From: Porpolomopsis calyptriformis
Taxonomy: Eukaryota > Basidiomycota > Agaricomycetes > Agaricales > Hygrophoraceae
DNA length: 64,000 bases
Assembly (NCBI GenBank): GCA_951640195.1
Contig: OX621169.1
Coordinates: 1,488,001 to 1,552,000, forward strand
Direction: 5' to 3'
Positions 55,322 to 64,000 of the stretch are shown one piece after another. The notes beneath the pieces are model-generated. The model did not search any database, was not told where the DNA came from, and saw only the letters and a list, made by a program, of their open reading frames with translations. The position numbers and the translations under genes were made by a program. The stretch's first letter is position 1; each line of letters starts with the position of its first letter.

Positions 55322-58070
55322 AAGCCATTATTCCCAGCCAAATCAATAAACCTCGTCACGCGTTTCGTCGCTCTCGCGCTCGGGGCCCAAGTCCTGGACG
55401 GTTCTCGATCGTCGTCGTCGTCGTCGTCGTGCTCATTTCTCGCCGCATTCGCATGTCGCTCGCACAGCATCCGCCCGTCCACCTCCCAATACTCCTTCAG
55501 CCGCTCGCGACACCGCGGCGGGCCCAGGTGCTCGCACAAAAAGTGCTCGGGGTGGTACCTGTCCCCGGCGTGCGACACCGCACACGGGCCCTCGATCGGC
55601 TGGCCGCAGGTGCCCGCCGCGCACAGCGAGTCGTTCGCCTCGTGATAGTGGTATGCGCAGAGCGGTTTGCCGTCAAAGACGTAAAACGATTTATCCGGGA
55701 ATGGTTTCTGAACGGAAGAGGGTAAAAGCGTTGTTAGATTCGTGCGGGTGTTTGGCAGGGTAGGTGCTGTAGCACGAGGTTGGACTTACATGACATGTGT
55801 GACAATTGAAACATTCTCGATGATATTTACCCTTAAGCTGGCCGTCTGAAGACGAAACCGCTTGTTTCTCTATTGGCAGATTACATCGTCGACACTAGCA
55901 AATAAATTCAATAAGTTTCCGGGACCGAATCTGGGAGAAGAAGAAAAAACGCTAACTCACCTTGGGCAGATACATATTCTTCCAACACTTCTCGCAAAGC
56001 ACCCTTCCTCCGTCCATCTGGATCCACCGCCCATCGGTAATAACAATCTCACATCTAGCACATACTTTCTTCTTCCTCTCCACACCCTTCCCATCCTCCC
56101 CCCAGCCACCATCCCGTGATCGCCCAGGGAGCTTTGCCGACTTGTTCTCCGGAGAACTCACCGTGTTCGACCGCTGGGCCTTGATGATCCCCTCCCCCAG
56201 CCCGTGATTTTTCCCGCCTCCACCTCCACCACTCACCACAGCCGTCGCTGCCATCGCCGACGACGTCGACTTGCTCTTCGCCAGGGGCATAAACGAAGCC
56301 CCGCTCTTCGCGTTCTCGTTCTCGTCCTCCAGCATCTCCAACCGCCTGTCAAGCCCGGATCCGGTCGACTTGGAGTAGTGCGAACTCGAGTACGAATCGC
56401 TCCTCTTGCTCCACGGCCTCGTATCCACCGCACTCCTACTGGCATCGTCAACAGCCTTCTTCAGGATCCCATTTCGCACCGGGACCTGGTGGACCTGGTC
56501 GGACGGGAAAGGAGGCAAATCCAATGGCGGCGGCGGCGCCTTCTTCCCGCTCTCCTTCGCATGAGATTTCAGCGGCGGAGGTGGAGGCGGTGATGACGCC
56601 ACATCTTCCACATCCGAGTACTCTGATTCAGCATACGCTAATCCAACATCAGAGTCGGACTTGGGAGAGGGGGCGCTGCCATCACCCTCCTTCTTGCGCC
56701 GATGGTGGTGATGATCATAATCATAATCATCCGCAACCCCAATCGGGTCGACAGGCGGCGGAGCCCGAGCCCGACGGCCCGGTTCAGGCTGACGTCTCTG
56801 GTCAGCAAACTGTATCGTCCGTCCAGCACCACCACTACTAGGCGGTGGCGGCGGGTGAGTAGGCGTAGCGGTATGAGGATGACCACCGCCAGGAGTAGCC
56901 GTCGTTGTCGTAGTCGTGGGAGAGTATGTATCGCCATTGCTCGCGTTTGGCAGATTATTCTTATACTTCTCGAAAAACGGCAGCCGAGCAGCCGAGAGAG
57001 TGGACGATAAGGGTGCCGCTGTCTCGGGCGTCTTTGCGGGAGGCGGGGGAGGGTGGGCGCGCGTGGTGGAGACGAGCTTGGGCTCGCGCGCGCGCATGTG
57101 CTGCGGGGGCGAGGGTGAGCGGGACGCGACATTGTTCCGGTCATTGTGGTTCACCTGCGGCTGGGGAGAGTGGGGGCCAGGCGAGTAGGACTGGGTCGAG
57201 TTGGAGTTGGGGGAAAGAGGCGGGGTCGCTGCTAGGTGTTGTTGAATTGAGTGCCAACTAAATTAATAAAGAAATAAAATACGCACAGCGTGAGGCATCT
57301 ATATCGAGGAACCGGGGTGCGTTCGCTCGACGACCGTCCATTCCGGAAATAAAGTTATTATTATTATCATGAGGAGGGGGGGAAGGAACGGGAGAGGATG
57401 GGCCGCTATAGCTATGCACTGGGGGAGAAAACAGCGTGGCAGCCGCAAACCCTCTCCTGCCCACACCAGCCATCCCGGCCTCACCTCCAATCTTGGTATC
57501 AAGCTGGCGCTCTCTCTGCACTCCCTGGGGCGGAACGGCAGTGCGAGGATAACGATTAGAATTACTATTGTTGTTGTAGTTGTTGTTACCGTTAATATTA
57601 TCATAAACCGGTCGGGTGCGTTGGTCAAGTGGGGTAGGGGTAGACGAGGACAGATTCCGGTTCTGGTTCTGTGTGTACCATTGCTGTTGATGCTGTGGTT
57701 GCTGTTGCTGTTGCTGATAGTACCTATCCACCTCCAGCCGTTCAGAGCGCATCCCCCATGGATCCTGGAGGACAGGCGCCGAACCCAGGGGTGACGGGAC
57801 CGGGCCAGGCGAACGGGACATGGAGGGGGGGAGCGGGGAGACAGGTGAGGATGTACCTCCCATGTTCCTCTGCAGCCTCGGCGGCAAGAGCGCGCTCGCC
57901 GACTGGGGCGAGTGCTGGGGCCTGGGCAGTGAGGGCACTGACGGGGTGGGTGGACAGAGATGCTCGGAGAGCTCGTCGACAGGCACGGGTCTCCCGCAAT
58001 TCGAACACTTGACCGAAGGGAGCATTTGGGAGATTCGACCGGCGGGGGTCGGGGCAGGCTGTTTCAACAT
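55315..58070 (-). CDS. Paxillin-like protein with three LIM domains
   Basis: Start MLKQPAPTPAGRISQMLPSV at 58070, then a small zinc-like motif (KCSNCGRPVPVDELSEHLC). About 600 residues of low-complexity sequence rich in proline, serine, glutamine and asparagine follow across two long exons. LIM 1 is VCARCEIVITDGRWIQMDGG...CEKCWKNMYLPKC; LIM 2 continues RRCNLPIEKQAV..LKGKYHRECFNC; LIM 3 is KPFPDKSFYVFDGKPLCAYH...CAAGTCGQPIEG...GDRYHPEHFLCEH. The tail has a run of aspartates and ends IDLAGNNGLR. The architecture fits fungal paxillin (Pxl1-type), a scaffold of polarised growth and the cytokinetic ring. The exact role in this organism is inference. Confidence 0.85.
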
Positions 58071-58359
58071 CGTTCTTTGAAATGTTTACAAAACGAAAAA
58101 AAAAGATTTGAAGGGAAGGTGATGGGTTAGCTGGCAAGGGGAGTGCTCGCTGAACGAGATGATGAAGTTAGGAAAGGGGGTGTTGGGGGGTAAAGAGGAG
58201 GAAAATGATGGGCGTGTTCGAGCACAAGGTCGGAAGATAATAATAAAATTTATCACTCAAAGATTTTGGACTAGTCCGTTTTTGCAAAGAGAAAAAGATA
58301 GCAACGAGTACGGTGAATTAATGTACAGTACAGCAGCAACACAGACCTTATGGAAATGA

Positions 58360-61300
58360 TCAAGTAGCGCCGGCCTTTTCAGGTCTGGGTGACGACGAGG
58401 AGGACGACAACGTCGGCCCATCATCATTCCGTCGTCTAGGTGGGAAGCTACCCAATGCATTCTCAGAAGACGAACGGCCGAGTCGAGAGAAGTATGTTTC
58501 CCATTTCCCTTCAAAACTCAAATTCAGCCCGATAAAGGAAAAAAGAAAGAAAAAAAGTGAAACGCACCCCAATCGAACATTCCCCCAGGTATACCCTCCA
58601 AAAACCCGAAATCCGCATTAGAAAGTTGTTCTAACGTATTACTCGACGCTTGTGACACATCAAGCACATTCCCCGTTGAAGGCACAGCATTCATCGCAGG
58701 GTTCACATTCGGCGCCGCCGCTTCCCCTCCTCCGCCTCGGAGCGGCACCAAGTTTACCATAGAGCCTACAACACCACGCGACGCCATCGACGGTGACTGT
58801 AGTTTTTGCTGCTGCTCCCCGGGAGACACAAATGGGGATGACGATGACGATATCCCCCCTCGATCACCACCACCACCGCCACTCGCCGTCGTTATCGGAG
58901 GTGACTGCACAGCCATCGTTGATGACCTTCCTGCCCCTCCCTCTTCTGACCCGATTATAACGACGCCAGGGACCAAATCCTTCATATCACCATCCCGATT
59001 ATCTCCATGTAGAACGAAAACGCCCCCTCCGGGCCGTCCTGTGTCCTTCTTGTAGGTTAGCCCCCCCAACGGTGGCTTCGCTGTCACTCCGCTTGTCGGG
59101 TTCAGAACCGGGGCTTCCAACGGTTGCGGTGGGCCTTGGGTAGCTTCGTATAGCAAGGAAATGATCTCTGCCGTCTGTTGAACGAAAAAAAAAAAAATTG
59201 GTATCCAACAAAAAGACGGGTTAAAACCAAACCGCACCTTTCGTCTCGTCGACATGTGATCGGGCGATATAGACGCTTCCCATCTCCTCACGCAATCACG
59301 CAGTTTCCGCAACTTGATAGCAGCATCCGCATCTTGACGTCTTACCCATGTATGATACTGATCAAAGAAGAAGTTGATCGATCAAAAAAACAGGAGATTT
59401 CCTCCGAACAGAAAATAACATACTTCCACAAGCGCACATGACGTGGCCGCATACGCCACCAGTAACCAAACATCATACATCCGTTCATGGGCGTCCAGCC
59501 AGTCAATGGCATCACCCGTCATCTGTAACAGATCACTCCACCTCTCGACACTCAGCCCAAAGTTGAGGTGGGCGGGACATGAATACGATATCCGCATGAA
59601 CACCCGCCAAAACATCATGCACATGCACGAATAAAGCAGATGGAGCAACCCTAAGGTGAGACAAACAAGCCTGTGTTATCTCTAAGCCATTCTCAAACCT
59701 CGAGGGAGCACAAAATAAAGATTAAAAGAAAGGGTGGAAGGACAGCACACCAGCATGCTTGGAGGATTCAATTCCCCGGTATTTCAGATCTTGTGGTAAA
59801 TTTTCCTTCCATGCATCCATATCCCGGAGAAGTAGTTGAAGTGTTTTGTCATCTGTGAGAGCCAAACCCGATGGGCTAGTGAATATATAACGTGTATCAG
59901 AGATTTTGAGAACGTGCCGTCAAATACAGAAGAATCCGACCTGTAAACGGTTTTGAGTATCTGACCGAGGATGACACTCAGACGAACGAGTTCGTCCATA
60001 TACAAATCATTTGGATCCCCCGAAGATGGTAGACGAACATTGCAATCATGAACGTCGATCATAAACGGATGACCATAGGCTAAGCCTACCCTAAATGCAA
60101 TAGGGGCTATTAAAAAATAAAATATAGATTTTTTTAGGAAATTCTTACCAGCGATCTGTAATGACACAGGCAGCCCATAGTCGCCGCCTGAGCTCGATAT
60201 TCTGGGTCGTGGTCTCTGCACGATGTAGGCCAAGGTCCTGGGCCTTGAAAAAGGATTTGAATTGATCCTTCGCACGGAGAGACTACATACCATTCGGATG
60301 GCAATCCCAACCCTTATCCACAATGCGGAAAGGGCATTGGGCACAAACTGGGAATGACAGTCACCGACCATGCACAAAATCAACAAGGCCTGCACGTTGA
60401 CTAAAGAGGCGGTGGACAAGACGTCCTCATTTTTGATGATGCTATTGACGGCGTGTCGCATGGAATCAAACACGGGTTGGGGGACGCCTCTGCGGGCTGC
60501 GGCGACGAGACAGATTGAATAGAGCAGGATTGGGGGCGGGGAGGGGTTGGCGAGGAATTCGGCTTGGGTGAGGACGGGGAGGATGGGTGCGATGTCGGTA
60601 AAGTAGGCGTTGACGAGTTGCTCGACGAGGTCACGTTCGATGCGGGTTTCGAGAGGCTTGGAGAGCGCCCGCTGTTGGTCTTCGGTAGCAGGATTTTCTA
60701 TGCGAACGAGGCCGTCCCCGGACTTGCTCACTTCCCAGACATGATGATATCGTAAATCATAAGATTCGTATACCCGTGAGTTGATCGTGGCTTGGGAGTG
60801 CAAGAGGTGGGCGGTTGAGGTGGGACCTGTTGGATGATGAGATTGAGCGGGTGGGTGTGTGAGAAGCGTACCGAACACGTTGGCCTTTGAGTGAGTGTCG
60901 AGGTGGGGGGAAGTGGGTGGAGGTGGTTGGGGTTGTGGGGGCTTGTCCTTCTCCCTTTCGGCAGCCTCCTCTTCCAATTTCTTTTTCTTGAAACGGGTTT
61001 CGGCGATGGGGAGAAAGAAAGTACATTCAAAGCCGTACTGTTTACAATGCTGACAGACAGGGGGATCGGCATCGACGAGAATGTCACATCTGCAGGGGAA
61101 ACACAAGACGGAAAAAAAAAGTAAAAAGAAACCCAAGGCGAGATTGTGACGTGTGATCGTGAAAAAGGGCAAGATATATACCTGATCTTCCGACTCCGAC
61201 AGCTGTCACAAGCACGCTGGGTTTTGGTGCGTTTCTTCATGTCCACGACGGGCTGCTGTGGGGGTACTGGCTGGTGTTGGAGCTGGAGCGGCGGGGCTGC

Positions 61301-61651
61301 CTCGTCGTCCGAGGTCTTTTCGGGGGGTTTTGTCTTTGACTCGGTTCCAGACCGTCGCTTGCGTTTGCCGGTCACGGCGGTGGGCGAGGACGCGGGCTGG
61401 GGGCTGGGGCCGGGGTTGGCGGAGGAGGAGGGGGCAGGCGGTGTCGGACGGGGCTGGGGGTAGATGAGCATCTGGGGGGGGTACTGGGGATACGGTGGGG
61501 GGTAGCCGGGATGGGGCGGCGGCGGCGGGGGGGGGTAGGAGGGGTGAATTGGGTACGGGTAGTGGGGCATTCCCGGGCCGGACTGTTGAGGATTGGACTG
61601 TGGTGAGTAGGAGGAGTTGAAGGAGCCGTTCATGTTCGGATACGGATTCAT
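58360..61651 (-). CDS. Zn2Cys6 transcription factor with fungal-specific TF domain
   Basis: Start MNPYPNMNGSFNSSYSPQSN at 61651. A proline/tyrosine-rich N-terminus precedes the zinc cluster RACDSCRSRKIR+CDILVDADPPVCQHCKQY (joined over an intron at about 61090-61185), then ECTFFLPIAETRFKKKKLEE. The fungal-specific domain starts near DLVEQLVNAYFTDIAPILPV and includes ALWIRVGIAIRMAQDLGLHR and WAACVITDRWVGLAYGHPFM. After several introns comes a serine/glycine-rich tail. The last intron (gtgcgtttcac...gttttgaag) joins MFDWG in phase to KWETYFSRLGRSSSENALGS, giving the stop at 58360. Target genes unknown; the cluster resembles regulators of carbon use in mushrooms. Confidence 0.88.
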
Positions 61652-61761
61652 GATGATGAAGAGAGCGAGTAATAAGATACGATGAACATAAACATAATTT
61701 ACAATCTCCGATTTAATTAGATTCGTCAGCGTTTAGACTAATACGGCCGCCGATATATATA

Positions 61762-64000
61762 TTAATTCGCTATCATTCCTGGATTCACTTCCCTCTTGTC
61801 TTCTGTCGCCAGTCCGGGTCCGTCCAAGTACGAGTAGCCTAGTGGTCGGCAGAGCACTGCGAGCATGTTTCGTCGCCAGTTCCCGTGACTGAACGGGTTC
61901 GGCGGGGCAGGTCCAGGGACCAGCGACTTATGCGCTTGGTTCCGTATCTACACAATATGTTTAGCACATCACACACACACACTGACTCGACTCCCTCACC
62001 TGTTCTATCGTAGTCACATTCAGCAGCAGCAACTGTCCCTCGTTAGCACACACCCCGCATTCCCACAACAACAACACAACTCACCCGCATATGGTAGCTT
62101 AACAGCGCTCCCACTGGCCACACAACAGCCACCGATAAACAAAATACCACCGCACTCCCCGGCGCCCTCCTCAACGCTAATAACAAATTGATACCATCCC
62201 TCCGTGTCAACAAGTAGATATGCAACGCTGACGTGCAAATCACAAGCACCAGCGTCACCGTCTGTGATGGGAATCATATCATCTAATCTAACCCTCGCTG
62301 GAAATCGATCAAAACACACGTACAGCACAACTCAAAAATGCAAAAAAACAGGTATAGTTTCGCCGTCCAACGCAATTATTCACCCACTGGCAGTGATGGT
62401 CGCACCCGTCAACGCAGTTGTCACACTATATCTCTGTCAGCACGTTCCCTCTCATCAATGGCTACGTACCATCTTGCAGTGGCTTGACCTCGGTGGTCGA
62501 TACGTCTTGCATGTCGGGCAATATTTAACCCGAACCCTATCCCCATTTCAATTCCCCTTCACCATCAAAAAAAAAAAAAAAACAATCACTCACACATCCG
62601 CTCGCACTTTCAGATCTCGAGGCATAGGTAAACGAGCCCCACCATCCGAAGGCGATGTAGCAGGATATGGTGGATCAGGATCCAAATTGCGTGGTAAAAT
62701 CCCCGGGTCTCGAGTAGCCTAGTAAAGCATTAGAAATCCCAAATCAAAGAATAAAAACCACCCACAGTCACAATCATACTTGAAATCGTGATCAAGCACA
62801 AGTAGCTACCAACCAGCGCAACAGCCGGACTCTCGTTTTTCCACCACCACACCGACGTCGTCCCAAACCAAAGACCCGCAATTCCGAGCACCAGCGTTGA
62901 AGACGCAATAAACGCCCAAGGCGAGTCTCCCCCAGTCAGCATCCGACCACCCAGAAAAAATTTATTCCGGGACGGGTGCCGCTCATAGTTGCGCACCCAT
63001 CTTCCACTCACCCCATCCTTCACGGGCACTGCCCATAATGGCGGATCATCACCTGGTGGTGACGATATAAATAACGACGTCGACACTGTTCCCGTATGCC
63101 GCAACGCCTCCCTCCTCGACGGACTCACGTTCAGCGACCCCTCGTACGCTGCCTTAGCACCCTCCCCTCCCCCTCTCCGTTTTCTCTCCTTCCCCTCAAA
63201 CGCCCCCAACCGCTGCGCACTCCCATTCCGCCCCGCGCTCATCGTCGCCATCGACCTCCTCGACGACTCGAAACTCCGCCCCCCTCCCCGCCGAAACAGC
63301 CGATCCAGGCTATTCCGCACCCGCCCCCCCCGCACCGAGGACGACCCCAGCCCCCCATTCCCCGTCCCAATACTCCCCCTTGGCGTCGCCAGCGACGCGT
63401 GCGAGCCCAGCATACCTCCCCCCCCTCCTCCCCCCAGTCCCCGCGGCACCAGCGGCTCGCGGCTGTGCTTGTACCGCCGCGACGACGACGCCTGCCGCCC
63501 GCGCGCGTGTGGGAGCACTTCCTCATCCTCCTCTTCCCCCTCATGCTGCTGCTGCCGCCCCTCCTCCGCGATCGACTCCCCGCCCCCGCTCAGGCTCCCG
63601 AACGGCTCGTCCGAGCTGTTTGACACCTGCTTCGTCAGCGGCGCGAGCGGGAACAGGTCAGAGGTGTCCGGCGCTAGGATCGGGTTCCCACTCGACGTCG
63701 TAGAGTTGGGCGAGCCCGGGCGGGAGTACCGCTGATGTTGGTGTTGTTGCGTTGGCCGTGAGGGATGGAAGAAGGATGCCGAGGGTTGGATCCCGCCTGC
63801 GTGGGTGGTGCTGGTGTGGTGGAAGGAAGTGCCGGATAGAGGGGGCGAAAAAGGTGCGGTATCACGCTCGGCCAGGGGTTGGTGATGAAAGGATAATGCG
63901 GATCCTGATGGAGAACGAGGGGAATTGACCAATGTACTGGCTGGAATATTGAGTGTAGATGGTTTTGTAGGACCAGAAGGAGGAACGTATGTCCTCTGAG
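61762..64000 (-). CDS. DHHC palmitoyltransferase (Erf2-like), 5' end outside the window
   Basis: The frame is open to the window edge without an ATG, so the start lies beyond 64000. The N-terminal 270 residues are low-complexity, rich in serine, glycine and arginine ([20 protein letters not shown]). Then [20 protein letters not shown] leads into the first two membrane helices. Downstream exons read [40 protein letters not shown] and [20 protein letters not shown]. This cysteine-rich DHHC core contains the acyl-accepting cysteine. Further helices ([16 protein letters not shown]) follow, and the C-terminus is [20 protein letters not shown]...NPGMIAN. It palmitoylates proteins such as Ras on endomembranes. 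Confidence 0.9.

Noticed and set aside
62989..63735. Plus-strand open frame of 248 residues
   Set aside because: It lies antisense to the low-complexity N-terminus of the DHHC gene in GC-rich DNA, with an arginine/proline-rich composition typical of a shadow frame.

Overview
This is nuclear DNA of a filamentous basidiomycete, very probably an Agaricomycete. Genes are intron-rich with introns of about 45-75 bases and are tightly packed on both strands. Several families are typical of mushrooms: a DUF6534-like seven-helix protein, a NACHT-WD40 (NWD) remnant, F-box/leucine-rich proteins and an expanded family of small P-loop G-domain proteins. The species cannot be told from the window. All exon joins were read by eye from splice signals and protein similarity, so boundaries are approximate unless stated.

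Left part (1-23.4 kb), conserved housekeeping genes: UTP21 (3' end only), an F-box protein, a Tim17-like small membrane protein, a WDR53-like WD40 protein, a hypothetical protein, a glutamine-synthetase/FluG-like enzyme, a DUF3074 protein, mitochondrial ribosomal protein bL27m, SKP1, the mRNA-capping guanylyltransferase, a hypothetical protein, guanine deaminase, the autophagic lipase ATG15, a multi-pass membrane protein, phosphopantetheine adenylyltransferase and a protein with a retropepsin-like C-terminus.

Middle part (23.4-44.1 kb), accessory island. It opens with a broken NACHT-WD40 gene. A peroxiredoxin/UBC9 segment of about 2 kb then occurs twice in direct orientation (25.6-27.6 and 41.8-44.1). 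In the left copy the peroxiredoxin is intact and UBC9 is broken; in the right copy the reverse holds. Between the copies lie seven G-domain genes of one family, some with two G domains, and a kinase whose N-terminal helical domain resembles that of MLKL. That kinase sits directly upstream of one G-domain gene and may be fused to it. The island combines features seen in immunity and cell-death systems (STAND remnant, MLKL-like kinase, GIMAP/AIG1-like G domains). It is the part of the window most likely to hold something undescribed.

Right part (44.1-64 kb), housekeeping again: SNU13 and MOCS2A (MoaD-like) lie head-to-tail with UBC9, followed by a DUF6534-like membrane protein, a gene-poor 1.9 kb stretch, proteasome subunit beta5 (PRE2), a SAC-domain phosphoinositide phosphatase, a paxillin-like LIM protein, a Zn2Cys6 transcription factor and a DHHC palmitoyltransferase cut by the window end. 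Two places show same-strand genes separated by only 6 or 42 bases, which suggests shared transcripts. No tRNA, rRNA, CRISPR array or intact transposon was recognised.
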